This document shows, in pieces, positions 21,901-37,204 of a stretch of DNA of 64,000 bases. Numbering within the stretch: position 1 is the stretch's first letter; every line of letters starts with the position of its first letter. The stretch comes from Arabidopsis thaliana (lineage: Eukaryota > Streptophyta > Magnoliopsida > Brassicales > Brassicaceae). A program made the translations under genes and the position numbers. The stretch is from assembly GCF_000001735.4 (NCBI RefSeq), contig NC_003076.8:3162001-3226000 (forward strand), given 5' to 3'. The notes beneath the pieces are model-generated. The model did not search any database and was not told the DNA's origin. It was given only the letters and a program-made list of their open reading frames with translations.

Positions 21901-23583
21901 TAGAAAGATAAGGGAATGTATTTATCTCTGTGTGTGTGTGTGTGAATTGGCTCTCTCTGTGAGATAGCAGAATTGGCATTAGAGATGAGCCAAACCAGAA
22001 CTGACAACGACTTGGCTTTACTTTCTTTCTACCTGATGGTACAATGGGATAAGCCGGTCCAGTCTTAATCTATCCAGCTCTGATTTTATCTTGATTTTAA
22101 TTTGGATTTAAATCCGGTTCAACCTTATTCTTTGGGTGCTTTATATGGGCTAAAACCGTTCCTAGAACCCGGTTCGGTCATGATAGATTTAGACCAGATT
22201 GGTCCCTCATGCTTTAGAAGATTTAGTTGAGGAATTGATGTGTCATGTCATTAATGATATTCTTTGATTGTCGAATATTAATTAATAAACATCATTTAAT
22301 TTGTTTCGTTTGCCTAAATATGGATAAAAAAGATAGAAGCTAAAGTTGTTTCAGAGAAGACGATGAGTCAAGATCATTGTGCTTCATATGGAAGTTTGAC
22401 TTTTAATGACCTCTTTTCATGTATTAAAAAAATAATGTTTTTGATATTCCATTTGTTTGTATCTAACCACATTCTTCCAAGTCTTTAAGATAAAAGAGCT
22501 CCAGAATCTAGGTAAAAACTAAAGAGAACACGTGAGGGTTGTTTACTGCTTTTGTGTACTGTCTCAATACATCCGTTAAAATCAGACCAATATGACACAT
22601 CAATACAATAGGGTAAAAACTTTAATGGACGGTTTTCTGAAACAATATTTCTCTTTCAAATGATTCTAACTGTTTTAACTCAATAATATATTGAAAATCA
22701 ACTGAAATTAGGTTAGTATGAACAGTTAAATTTCATTAGTCGTTGTTTTGGGGTACTTAATGAAACAGCGAATGTGGATATGTTCTTTTATAACCCATTT
22801 GCATGGACATAAACGAGTTTCTCTGGGCGTAGAGTGGCCCATCTACTTAACTTCCTCACCAGCCACCCAACAAAACAATGCTATTTTCTAAATTTGTGTG
22901 TCAGCTTTTCATGACCTCTGAATAATCTTTTAATAATTATGAGTTCATAGAAGAAAAACCATTTTAAAAAAAGGGGGAAACGTACAAATGAACATTAAAT
23001 ATTGAAAGGTGACAAAAAAATAGAACATTAAATTTTGAAAATGATTTGATAAATTTTGATTAATTTCGAAAATATTTTGTATGATCAACATTGATCTATA
23101 GAAATGCAATAATAAATACAATGAATATTGCATGATAATACCATCGTTCTTTATAATATACAAAAAACGTCCATCTACATAAATGAAATACATATATGCA
23201 TTTGGCTTAAAATGATATAATACTGTTATAGCATCTCCTAAACTTCTCCGTCTCTCCAACGCAATGATTAGATGTATTCGACTTTTATTAGATTGCAGTA
23301 GTTGTTGTAATGTATTGATCTTTTACTATTTTTAAATATGAGTTGAATAATAATAGTAATAAAGTGCCTTGTATTTTAGTTGAATAGTAAATTTATAAGT
23401 TTGTATTCGTAGTTGCAGCTATATATTGTAGGCGTAGGGGGTAGTTGCAGCTACATGTTGTAACTTGTAACCAACGGTTACCAAATACGGTTTCTGCATT
23501 TTTAACCTTCCATATTAGAAATACTAGCTGAATGATACGAATCTGATACAAGACAACAAAAAAGTAGGTGAAAATTATATCTA

Positions 23584-23700
23584 ATGGGCTTAGATGTTTA
23601 TCTAAAAGAAAGGCCCATATAAGAATCCATTTCCAATTAGGAAAATAATTAATTGGGCCTAAAAAAGCCCAACTCAGGCCTAAACAACAAAAAGGCCCAT
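23584..23700 (+). promoter_or_regulatory. Site II (GGCCCA) cluster of the FabZ promoter
   Basis: TGGGCT (23585), AGGCCCATAT (23611), TGGGCCT (23654), AGCCCAA (23666), AGGCCTA (23676) and AGGCCCATAT (23692) crowd into about 120 bases before the FabZ leader. Such TCP-type site II clusters are typical of housekeeping, growth-linked genes. Confidence 0.6.
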
Positions 23701-23818
23701 ATAATCATCCCATTTTCTTCACCCACCAAATCCACCATTGTTTCCGTTGGAAGCTCTTTGAAAACTCCTCCCTTCGAATTCTCCGTCTCTTTCTCTCTGT
23801 ATCGAGATCGAATCGGCA

Positions 23819-25159
23819 ATGGCTGCTTCAAGCTCCGTTTTCACAGTATCCCCGTCGCGAAATCTTGCAGCTATTCCTCTTCATCAGTCCCTATCTCCAC
23901 CGTTGCTTAGATCCAGCTCCGTCGCGTTTCGTCCCAAACGAAGATCCAGCTCACTCGTCTTATGCTCAACTGATGAATCAAAGAGCACCGCAGAGAAAGA
24001 GATCCCAATCGAACTAAGTAATTTCCCTCTTATTGCACTCTGATTTTCAAATCAAGTTTCAACTTTTATAAATTGTTAATCTTTAATTGTGTCAGGGTAT
24101 GAGGCGTTTCCGACAGTGATGGACATCAATAAGATACAAGAGATTTTGCCTCACAGGTGATAATTTTATTAAAGCATTGTTCTTTTTACAGCTGAAGTTT
24201 GCATTGTTGTGATCCAGTTTCTCAAATCTGAATCTTGTTGTGTAGATTCCCATTTCTGTTAGTTGATAGAGTGATAGAGTACACAGCTGGTGTATCTGCG
24301 GTAGCTATTAAAAACGTTACCATTAATGACAATTTCTTTCCTGGGCATTTCCCTGAGAGACCTATAATGCCTGGAGTTCTCATGGTTGAGGTAATTTGCA
24401 TTTGCCCTATTCTCTCTTCTTACTCCAAAAGTTCAATCTGTTTGCATATATTTATAGTTAAAAGAGAAGCTTTTTGAGCCTAGACATTTACTTTTTGCTC
24501 TGTTTCTTGATTGCTTAGTTGATTAGTTGGTTTTGAATTGTGATTTTGGGGAATAGAGTGAGGGTGAAATTTGTGTTCAAGTTTTGAGGGAAGTACAGGT
24601 GAAGGCTTTTGGTTTAAGTTTCAGTTAAGGGTCGGTTAATAGAGATCTCCGAAGCTCGAAATTTAAGAAAGGGACTTGATTTAAGATTAAGATAAGTTGT
24701 TCTAAAGGATTCTTGGATCATAGCTTTATGCTGTGATAAAACTAGTAATTTCTATCCCAAATGTATGTGGAATGAATTGTTAGGAGGCTCCTTATGTGTT
24801 GTTGCAGTTAATAAGAGCTACATATAGTTTATTCATAGAGTTGCTGAGTTTTACACATCATAACAACACTACTAAGTGGTATGGTATATGTTTTGGTTCT
24901 ACAGGCAATGGCTCAAGTGGGAGGTATAGTGATGCTACAACCAGAAGTTGGCGGATCTAGAAGCAACTTCTTCTTTGCTGGAATCGACAAAGTCAGATTC
25001 AGGAAGCCAGTGATTGCAGGTGATACGCTGGTGATGAGGATGACACTTGTGAAGTTGCAGAAGCGGTTTGGGATAGCGAAAATGGAAGGGAAAGCATATG
25101 TAGGGAACTCTGTGGTATGTGAAGGAGAGTTCTTGATGGCTATGGGAAAAGAAGAGTGA
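23819..25159 (+). CDS. Plastid 3-hydroxyacyl-ACP dehydratase (FabZ type)
   Basis: Four exons (23819-24017, 24096-24156, 24246-24390, 24905-25159) give 219 aa. Residues 1 to about 50 are a Ser/Arg-rich, acid-poor chloroplast transit peptide. The rest is a single hot-dog fold of the FabZ family, which dehydrates 3-hydroxyacyl-ACP to trans-2-enoyl-ACP in plastid fatty acid synthesis. [13 protein letters not shown] begins the domain. The catalytic pair is His121 in [14 protein letters not shown] and Glu135 in MVEAMAQVGG. The later [18 protein letters not shown] block is the usual FabZ signature. Length and motifs are complete. It matches the position of At5g10160. Confidence 0.93.
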
Positions 25160-25537
25160 TCACGCCTTTGTTTCTTTCTTCTTCATATGGGCCTTGTGGC
25201 TGCTAATTAGTTGTCACATCCTAAGTTGAGTCTCATTTCTATCTTCAATTTATGATGTTTGTTTGCACATTATGATTATATTAAAAAAGCAACTTCAGTT
25301 TTAATAACTAGATGACCCAAATATATATTATAGTTTGAAATGAGATGAAAGACAATCCCAATTCAGCGCGAGATACCATTACATATTTGGCTGGGGAAGA
25401 TAACGAAACCACATAGATGACATTTGTAAATGAGAGAAAGACAAAGAAAAGAACACTTACATTTTAGAAATGTAATTATTTATTAAACATAGAAAGCAAC
25501 ATAGCTAAGAAAGGGGGTCTTGAATTGGTCTCTTTGA
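25160..25537. other. Convergent 3' flanks, FabZ / MIPS3
   Basis: This short gap between two convergent genes presumably holds both 3'UTRs. Nothing else is seen. Confidence 0.6.
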
Positions 25538-28161
<2,624 letters not shown>

Positions 28162-28280
28162 TTTTGCCTAAGGAAGACTTTGAGAATTAATTGATGCTTG
28201 AGAGAGAGAGGAAGAGAGAGATATATTATGTTTGCTCGAGTGCTTCTGAATGCATTGAGATTTGAGAGACCATGGTCGTG

Positions 28281-28287
28281 TTTTATA
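28281..28287 (-). promoter_or_regulatory. TATA box of MIPS3
   Basis: TATAAAA on the minus strand, about 120 bases upstream of the MIPS3 start codon. Confidence 0.55.
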
Positions 28288-31224
28288 GACGGGATTGGAC
28301 ACTAAAATATTTTTATTTGGTTACCAACTTTACAGTATATTACAGTATGGGATTATGACAAGTGTAAAACGATTATATTACTTAATGTAAATATTTTTTA
28401 TTAGATTACTTGAAATGGAAACTGTTAAAATTTAAAGTTAGTTGACTAGAAATTAATGGTAATAAAAACTCTATGATATGATTATTATTCACAATTTATG
28501 GGATTATGGAAAGTGTAAAAAGATTCATTTCTATAAAATGTGTTCAAAAGAGAAACTCTTATCTGGTTAATTTTATCTTTCTTATAGTTTTGACTTTTGT
28601 GTTGTTCAACTGTAAGGGATTGCAACATCATGACAGAACACCCATATAATTGGCCTATTTGATATTGAAATTTCGATATTTCCAATTTCAGTTATTTCTG
28701 TTACACGTCTCGTCCATTTCTATAGAAAATAAACAATTCCTAAAGATGATATTGGTGGAATACAATGTTATGTTTTTCTTGTAGAGAAGAACTTTTCAAA
28801 CTTCATACATGTGACAGTACGTCAGTGTCAGTGTAACATCAAAAAGTGAACGTGATTGGTTAGTGTCTATCATAGCTAAGCGTGGTCATGCAATGGACGG
28901 GGAAGATTTCTTCGTACGGTGGCTGTGACTAACTCAACATGTAGATAAGTTAACCTTTAAAGATCAGTGATACGAATGAAAAGACACTCCAATGCGCTAA
29001 CAATACGAAAGCCCAAATCGAAAGGGATTTTTATATGGGCTTTCTAATTAAATCATTAATAGCCCATATAACTTTCGTAGTAGTATCTTCAGGATCTACC
29101 GTGCACGTGACTGAATTACAGATGCGAGAGTAATGGAAACGTGTTTTGTCTAGGGTTGAAAATTAGGTGAGTGTTGCTGACAACTAACACTCCTCAAATA
29201 TAAATACAAGTCCACGTGGACGTTAATTTTTGATTTTTTTTTTCTTACCATATACAGTATCTCTCTTTTTGGTTCGGAAATTGGGCTCTATCTATCGCAA
29301 TGGATTGGCTTTTTTTTTTCCCTCTTTCAAACTATTTTTTTTATAAAGAATATTAATTCATCATAGTGATAATAACACAAAAGTTGGAATCAGCTTTATT
29401 TTTCATGAAAACTTAATAAATCAGAAGAAAAAAACCTAACAATTGGAGAGGAACAAAACCTATATAAACTTATCCAAATAATAAAGCATACGGGGTGGGT
29501 CAGGGCCCAATTATGTATCCGTGTAGTGAAATTCAGTTGGTTGTTTCGTATGTCAATTTTATTCAATAGTTTCATTTCATTTTTTGGTTGTTTTGTCAAC
29601 TATTCGATAGTCTTTTTCTAGCTATTTTAGTGCTTATAAATTTTGACTTTCCTTAAGATGTAGAAAAAAGAAAAAGTTTAGGATGAAAATTTGAATGGTT
29701 ATGAAATTTTTCTATTTATAAAAGAAGGGAAATAACATAAAATACGTTTCATCTTCAATTAAGAAAAAATATATAATTAACTATTATTATCATTTAGTAG
29801 GAAAGTATGTCCATGCTTATTCCATACGCCAACATCATGCGGCTGTCTTCCATCTTTTTTTTTTTTTTTTTTTTTTTTGTGTGGTTTTAGGTTGTCTTCC
29901 ATTTTATATGTTTCTCCTCGCTAAACCCTTTTGTAAAAACATTTCTTTTTGAGTCTATTTTTTTTCATTTTAACCAAAAAAACATGTAACGCACTAAATT
30001 ATACTAACGTCGTTGTTCTGTCATCATCTTATTATACATGATACCTGAAAAAATATACACATTCATATATATACATCTATACGTGTGCAATAAAAATCTA
30101 GAGGGCTTTGACTTTGGTTGGACACATGAAGTTCGAGGCACACATATAGTGTCCTCTCCACTTGGTCCGACCAGGACAAAGACATTTCATCTATTGGCTG
30201 TGGCATAACCACTTCACTTTCAAAACCCATCACATGTAACATCATTGGGCTATCCAAAAGTCTAACCAATAATGTCAATCTATAAACCACATTAAGTAGT
30301 TCATTTTTTTTGTAGTCGTGTTTAGCTTGTTAAACCTCATAAAATATGTTTTCACTTACGTTAACAAAACAAATATCTTCACGAAAAAAAATAAAATAAA
30401 ATATCTTTTTGATACCGAAAAAATAAAATAAAATAATTTTCCCTTTCGATCATAAAATGCGTAGATAAGAGAAACTGTGTTTGAGGCTCCATTTCATGTT
30501 CACCTACCAGTCTACCACGTCATTTCTCAAAGACGCAAATTTTCTAATTAGGGATGTGCTCTTTTTACATATAGATCAATATCCTAAAAAAATTTAAGAT
30601 ATTCATATTTTCGTACATATATATCGAGTTTCCCGAAAAATCCATAAAATGGGTATAATGATAGTCCTTTTTCACCTTTAATAATAATTTCTGAACAAAA
30701 TTATATCATAATAAACTTGTGATTTTATACAAAATTTATTTGTATATATAATTTTACTAACCAACGTGAACGATAAAAATAATATTCTCATAAAATGTTG
30801 ATTAAAAATTACTTAAAATAAATAATTATTTAGGATTATGTATTAGTAGTACTCGAACCATTTTTTTAGTTATCTGCATGAAGACCCTAATTTTTCACAT
30901 ATATCGAAACTAAAACTTTGGATATACACTGTAATTTGAAAACGCTTGGAACGGATAATGTAGTTACCTCACAAGATTTTGTACATCCCTGACATTTTAT
31001 ATTCATTAAAGTGTGTTTTTTTCTTCAGAAAAGAAAACACTTTTTTTTTTTGTGCTTTTAGTTTAAATTAACAAAAAAATGGACACCATGAGATTCCACT
31101 AACTCATGTGTATATAACATTAGGGAAGCAGTCAATTCATTTCAGCATCCACACACACTTTGAATGCTCAATCAAAGCTTCTTCATAGTTAAACTTCCAC
31201 ACAACGTCAAAACTCGAGAAGAAG
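28288..31224. other. Divergent intergenic region, MIPS3 / SULTR2;1
   Basis: This 2.9-kb AT-rich region contains both promoters. GCCCA/GGGCT motifs occur at 29009-29065, a 24-base poly(T) flanked by short direct repeats at 29844-29902, and the SULTR2;1 TATA box at 31111. The short ORFs on both strands show no protein character. No gene is seen. Confidence 0.55.
31111..31117 (+). promoter_or_regulatory. TATA box of SULTR2;1
   Basis: TATATAA lies 114 bases upstream of the start codon, which implies a leader of about 80 bases. Confidence 0.5.
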
Positions 31225-34200
31225 ATGAAAGAGAGAGATTCAGAGAGTTTTGAATCTCTCTCACATCAAGTTCTCCCAAACACTTCAAATTCAACACACA
31301 TGATCCAGATGGCCATGGCCAACTCAGGTTCATCTGCAGCCGCACAAGCCGGTCAAGACCAGCCTGACCGGTCAAAGTGGCTGCTTGACTGTCCTGAACC
31401 ACCTAGCCCGTGGCATGAGCTCAAAAGACAAGTCAAAGGCTCTTTCCTAACCAAAGCCAAAAAGTTCAAGTCACTTCAAAAACAGCCTTTCCCAAAACAA
31501 ATCCTCTCTGTCCTCCAAGCCATTTTCCCAATCTTCGGTTGGTGCAGAAACTATAAACTCACCATGTTCAAGAACGATCTCATGGCTGGTTTAACCCTCG
31601 CTAGCCTCTGCATTCCGCAGGTATATTATATACACAAAACTTAAAAATACTATTTTGATCCGTTTAAAGATCTTCTGAAATTCATTTTTTTTTTTTGTGT
31701 GTAGAGCATTGGTTATGCAACTCTTGCAAAGCTTGATCCTCAATATGGCCTATGTAAGTTTATTTTACATATTGAAATGATGATTTTTTTTTTCCTTCAA
31801 ATAAAATTATAGTTTTTAATAACATGGAGCGTTACACTTTTACAGATACGAGTGTGGTACCACCATTGATATATGCATTGATGGGGACATCAAGAGAGAT
31901 AGCAATCGGACCGGTGGCTGTAGTATCTCTTCTTATATCTTCAATGTTGCAGAAACTCATCGATCCAGAAACAGATCCCTTGGGATACAAGAAACTGGTC
32001 CTAACCACAACCTTCTTCGCCGGGATCTTCCAAGCTTCTTTCGGTTTATTCAGGTTAGGGTTTCTGGTGGATTTTCTGTCGCACGCAGCCATAGTTGGGT
32101 TCATGGGTGGTGCAGCCATTGTAATTGGACTCCAACAGCTTAAAGGTTTGCTTGGTATCACTAACTTCACCACCAACACTGACATTGTCTCTGTTCTTCG
32201 AGCTGTCTGGAGATCTTGTCAACAACAATGGAGCCCTCACACTTTCATCCTCGGATGTTCTTTCCTCAGTTTTATCCTTATTACTCGCTTCATCGTAAGT
32301 GATTCGTTTGGTTCATTCAGCTGACTATCACTAAATCCTACTTTTAAATACTATATAAAGTTCATAGTTTAGAAAATAAAATAAAAATCAATTAGCAATA
32401 ATGATATATAATATGTTAAGAATAATGATTGTTTTATACGCGAATCTAACGTGTTCAACATGTTAAAGTATTTATTTTTTATAGTAGAACAAAAAACTTT
32501 GTAAATATCTATTTTGTTCTAGTTTTTCAAATAATCAAATTTGGTAAATTGGTAAACATAATCCTAGGAGATTTTCTGAGATTAAAAGTGTTAGACAATG
32601 AGCTGAAGTTAGCAATGAATCATGTACATATTAGGGGAAGAAGTATAAGAAGCTGTTTTGGCTACCGGCAATAGCTCCGTTGATCGCCGTGGTAGTGTCA
32701 ACACTAATGGTGTTTCTGACTAAAGCCGACGAGCATGGTGTGAAGACAGTGAGGCACATCAAAGGAGGTCTTAATCCAATGTCCATTCAGGATCTCGACT
32801 TTAATACTCCTCATCTCGGACAAATCGCTAAAATCGGATTAATCATTGCCATTGTTGCTCTAACCGTAAGTATCATTAACCAATTTTGCATTTGAACAAT
32901 ATTTTAAATTTTATAGTTTAATTAATTATGTTTTTTCTTTCTTAGGAGGCGATTGCGGTGGGGAGGTCGTTCGCCGGAATAAAAGGGTACAGACTCGATG
33001 GAAACAAAGAAATGGTGGCCATTGGATTTATGAATGTTCTCGGTTCCTTCACATCTTGTTACGCTGCTACTGGTAATTAGCTAGCTGATTAACTAATCAT
33101 TTATTTACGAAGAATATATGTCACCATCGGACTATAAATTAACTTATGGACCACTTTTTTGGGTGGAGTGTGAAGTCCTACGTATAAAAGTCATTTTTGG
33201 TTGATGAATTCAATTTGATTACTGTTTTTAATTAGTGGTTATGACATATGACTCAAAATATGTTTTATGTACATTTTTAATTATATATAAGATAGGTAAA
33301 CGTAAATGTATTTATGTAAACTATATATGTTATGAAGTGACAACCTAAAAAGTATATTTCTTTTTGTAATTTAGGTTCATTCTCTCGGACGGCCGTGAAT
33401 TTTGCGGCAGGATGTGAGACAGCAATGTCCAACATTGTTATGGCGGTTACGGTGTTTGTAGCACTCGAGTGTCTAACGAGGCTTCTCTACTATACTCCAA
33501 TCGCCATCCTCGCTTCAATAATTCTCTCAGCACTTCCGGGACTAATCAACATTAACGAGGCTATTCACATTTGGAAAGTCGATAAATTCGATTTTCTTGC
33601 TCTCATTGGAGCTTTCTTTGGTGTTTTGTTCGCTTCCGTTGAGATCGGACTTCTTGTCGCGGTACGTATAATACATTAGGTGTAAAGTTACTTGACACAC
33701 AAGTTTAAGTTTATGAAAATAAATTAGAAGCGTACGTTTTGGTTATATTTACAGATGAGTTTAATTGATTTGTGTGCTTCTATGTTGCTAGGTGGTTATT
33801 TCGTTTGCCAAGATCATACTCATATCAATTCGTCCAGGGATAGAAACGCTTGGAAGAATGCCCGGGACCGATACTTTTACAGATACTAATCAATATCCTA
33901 TGACGGTTAAGACTCCCGGAGTGTTGATTTTTCGTGTCAAGTCTGCATTGTTGTGCTTTGCCAATGCCAGTTCAATTGAGGAAAGGTACGAATATATATA
34001 AACTACATTTTAATTACACAGTTTAAGAATTGATTTATATTTGATAAAATGAAATATATGAATCTAATCATGTATGCTTGTCTATAGGATTATGGGATGG
34101 GTCGATGAGGAAGAAGAAGAAGAAAACACAAAGAGCAATGCCAAGAGAAAGATCCTCTTTGTAGTCCTTGATATGTCAAGTAAGTGGAATCATATGCAAT

Positions 34201-34616
34201 AATGGAGTTGTTTTTAAAGTATATAGTTTAAAATGAAAATAATTATTTTTATATAGTTGAAAATAATTATTTTTAAAATGAAAACCCACATTATTTTTAA
34301 CAATAATCAGTAATATGAAAATAATTCATTATATAGAGGTTTTTTTATTGGGGGGGGGGGTTGATTTTCGAAAATATAGCCACAATAAGGAAAAATAAAG
34401 ATTTGAATTTATATATCTGTATAACTTTTCTTGTGTTTAACCTTTCTCGTATTTATTGACAGGTTTGATCAACGTCGATACATCGGGGATTACTGCTTTG
34501 CTGGAACTGCATAACAAATTAATCAAAACTGGTGTTGAGGTAATTAAGTTACATTCATCTACGTTATATTTTAATCGCCCTTTCTCATTTATTAAAACTT
34601 AAGAATTATGGGAACG

Positions 34617-34665
<49 letters not shown>

Positions 34666-34818
34666 TTTTGAATATTTGTTTTGCAGCTAGTGATCGTTAA
34701 CCCGAAATGGCAAGTAATCCACAAGCTGAATCAAGCAAAGTTCGTCGACAGAATCGGTGGCAAAGTTTACTTGACGATCGGCGAAGCTCTTGATGCTTGC
34801 TTTGGATTAAAAGTTTAA
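31225..34818 (+). CDS. SULTR2;1: Sulfate transporter SULTR2;1
   Basis: This low-affinity proton/sulfate symporter of vascular tissue moves sulfate between root and shoot. Ten exons (31225-31620, 31705-31753, 31846-32294, 32635-32865, 32946-33072, 33375-33661, 33792-33985, 34088-34179, 34463-34539, 34687-34818) give 677 aa. A hydrophilic N-terminus of about 105 residues precedes the SLC26/SulP membrane core, which shows [60 protein letters not shown] and [20 protein letters not shown]. The C-terminal STAS domain starts near residue 520 and has the conserved DTSG at about 614-617, whose Thr is important for activity in SULTR1;2. The gene carries a miR395 target site in exon 1 and sulfur-response elements past its 3' end. 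Confidence 0.96.
31268..31288 (+). promoter_or_regulatory. miR395 target site in SULTR2;1 exon 1
   Basis: AAGTTCTCCCAAACACTTCA at 31268-31287 is complementary, with few mismatches, to miR395, which is induced by sulfate starvation. SULTR2;1 is an established miR395 target, cleaved in some cell types, while ATP sulfurylases are the other targets. The site lies 43 bases into the coding sequence. Confidence 0.85.
34621..34663. repeat. (TA)21 microsatellite in SULTR2;1 intron 9
   Basis: An uninterrupted TA run of 43 bases between exons 9 and 10. A G11 homopolymer at about 34350-34360 lies in the preceding intron. Confidence 0.95.
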
Positions 34819-35178
34819 GAAACAGTTTTCAAAGGACCAGTTGTGTTACGGGTTATTGCATGTGATGAATTTATGTGAGTTGTTGTGATTTAAATAATGT
34901 GATGCGTGCATGATCATGATTAATATTTAAGTACGTATGTGTAATAGAGTGCTTGGTCGTGACTGAATAAAGTCATGCAAACTATAATGTGAGGATCGAT
35001 GGGTGTGTTTGTAACTCGATAGATTTGGAAATAATGTATAATATATGTAAGTTTGAGAATTATTGGTGTTTTGTATGATTGTTGAAATGTTATATAGAAT
35101 CAGGGATATATTTTTTGGGGTATTTTTGTATTGAAAATTCTAGAAACCGATTTGGGGAAAAAAATATATGTCTAGGTT

Positions 35179-35187
35179 CAATGTATC
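35179..35187 (+). promoter_or_regulatory. SURE21A sulfur-response element
   Basis: CAATGTATC, 361 bases past the SULTR2;1 stop, matches from memory the published SURE21A element. That element lies in the 3' non-transcribed region and is needed for root induction by sulfur deficiency. Confidence 0.7.
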
Positions 35188-35267
35188 TTGTTGAACAAAA
35201 GTAATTACGTATTTGGTGAATCAAATTAGTGGAAGGACTTTATAGCGTACTGATTAGTAGTAGTACA

Positions 35268-35274
35268 CTAGTAC
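35268..35274 (+). promoter_or_regulatory. SURE21B sulfur-response element
   Basis: CTAGTAC, 81 bases beyond SURE21A, matches the second published 3' element. Both occur in the order and position expected. Confidence 0.65.
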
Positions 35275-37204
35275 TGATGTCAAATTGGAAAAGTCAAGAG
35301 AGAGAAGTTATATTGGGAGGGCTAATGATGTTTTCCAATTTAAATAGTTTAATCCCACTTTTAAACTTTTAATTATTGAAGTTAATGGGCACTACTGTTA
35401 TTATTATTCACAAACTTTTCTTGATTCTTCACAGCTTCAATATATGCGTCTAGGTTCACTGAATCTGATTAGACTTGATGATAAAGTTGATTTGCTTATG
35501 TCTGTGTTTATTCATTACTCTTATTTAAAAGTTAGTAAAGAGTGTTAGTTTTGAAACACTAATTAACAATTCTCAAAGACAAAAACACTAAGTATAACAC
35601 TTCAAGTTGCGTTTGTGGTCCAATGGATATTTCCTTCCTTTTTCGGTCAATATGTATGCGTGATGCTAACTAACTCTTAAGATATTAAAATGGATGCCAT
35701 GGACCTAGCTCTTAAGACGTTATCATGATGTTTAAGTTAATCCTTTTCTTTTGTCTTTTAAAATAATTAATTTTATCAAAATCATATTGCATTTGGTATC
35801 GTTGATTGTGTGTGTATGTGTCCGTGTTGTTTTTCTTCTTAAAATTTGGACAAGTTTGTAATGAGTGAGTGGTGATCGATCATTCGGTAAGAGAAAGCAT
35901 TGGACGAAGTTGGTCAACACCAATTAACCCACACAAGCAAAGTTGGTCAACTTTGCTTCCCACGTTTGTGACATTGCAAAAAGCCAAAGAAACGATTTCT
36001 TCAAATAAATTTGGCTGATACTGTTTCCATTAAATAGTACAGTATATAATTACTATATGATTCTGAAATAACATAGATTTATACTCATAATGTTTAAAAA
36101 AATATCGATTATAATTATATTTAACAAAGTTAGAACTTAGAAGCATTTGTTTTTGATATATGAATTGAATAAATTTCATAATAAGTTAATAACAATGAGT
36201 TTCTGACTTTTGTGACTAAAACCCAAAAAGATAGAGAAATCAGTGATTTCAAATTTTCAAATCACATATTAGTAGTCCACTATAAGTGTAAGAGCTAATT
36301 AAGAGTTTTATGGACTCTAAGCCCAATATGATTGGTCTATTCAACAAAAACAAATGGGCATCGGGTCTTAAACCCAACACATAAAGTTTCTTTTCTAATA
36401 ACTCTTCATATGATTTAGTATTAGTTAAAAAGGGTATATTTAATCATTGTAAAATTATTTCAACTTTTCAAATAATGAATAGTAAGAAATTAAATACTGT
36501 CTATTGATATTCTTTATAAAATCCGATAATATTCAAACATGGTTTAGTTTTAGTTTTATTTTTTTTCCAGAAAATGTAAATTATAAGTAATTTTTTAACT
36601 CTATAATTTATTACCATTTAATTTAAGATTGAGTTATAATTTCAGTGTAAAAACAATTATTATTGATAGAATCAAATTTACATAACATGCCAACATGTGG
36701 ATAAAATATTCACAAAAAATAGAATTATAATCTTGAATTAATTTATTAATTGAAAATGTACTAATATAACTAAACAGTAATTACTACATAAAACAAGCAG
36801 ATATAGGTAAGAAAAACCAACAATGATAAAATTTGAGAAACACAAGAAACACACAAAAAGGGAAATATATATGTTCTTAGAATGAAAATTTATATGTAAA
36901 AGACAAAATTCAGTTAGGTAATAACATTGGCAAAATGCAAAATACAGGAAACAAACAAGATTCTCCTAAATTCTTGTAAGACTATTTTTAATCATGTCTT
37001 ATGAATCAATTTCATCAGATCACAAATATACGGGATCCACGTCGTATGCTTTATGAAATCACATACGTCCACGTGTCATAGTATCCATCTGGACCGCGTA
37101 TATTCATCTGCTTCGTCAACCTTGACGACTTCAGTTTTTCTCTTGCCGTTGAAGCAAGTGAGAACCAAATCCCCCTCTGTTCGATCCCGCCGCGGTGAGA
37201 AGCG

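Larger units (their letters stand above)
21835..23818. other. Divergent promoters, SOK2 / FabZ
   Basis: A minus-strand TATA box for SOK2 is at 21893-21900. GGGCC/GGCCCA site II-type motifs cluster at 23584-23700 just before the FabZ gene. The middle is AT-rich, with a degenerate GTAGTTGCAGCTA repeat pair near 23411 and 23442. No gene is seen. Confidence 0.55.
34819..37204. other. SULTR2;1 3' flank and MFS gene promoter
   Basis: The left part has the 3'UTR and two sulfur-response elements, listed separately. The remaining DNA to 37.2 kb is AT-rich, with no ORF above 63 codons, and I see no gene. No convincing TATA box precedes the MFS start codon. Confidence 0.55.
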
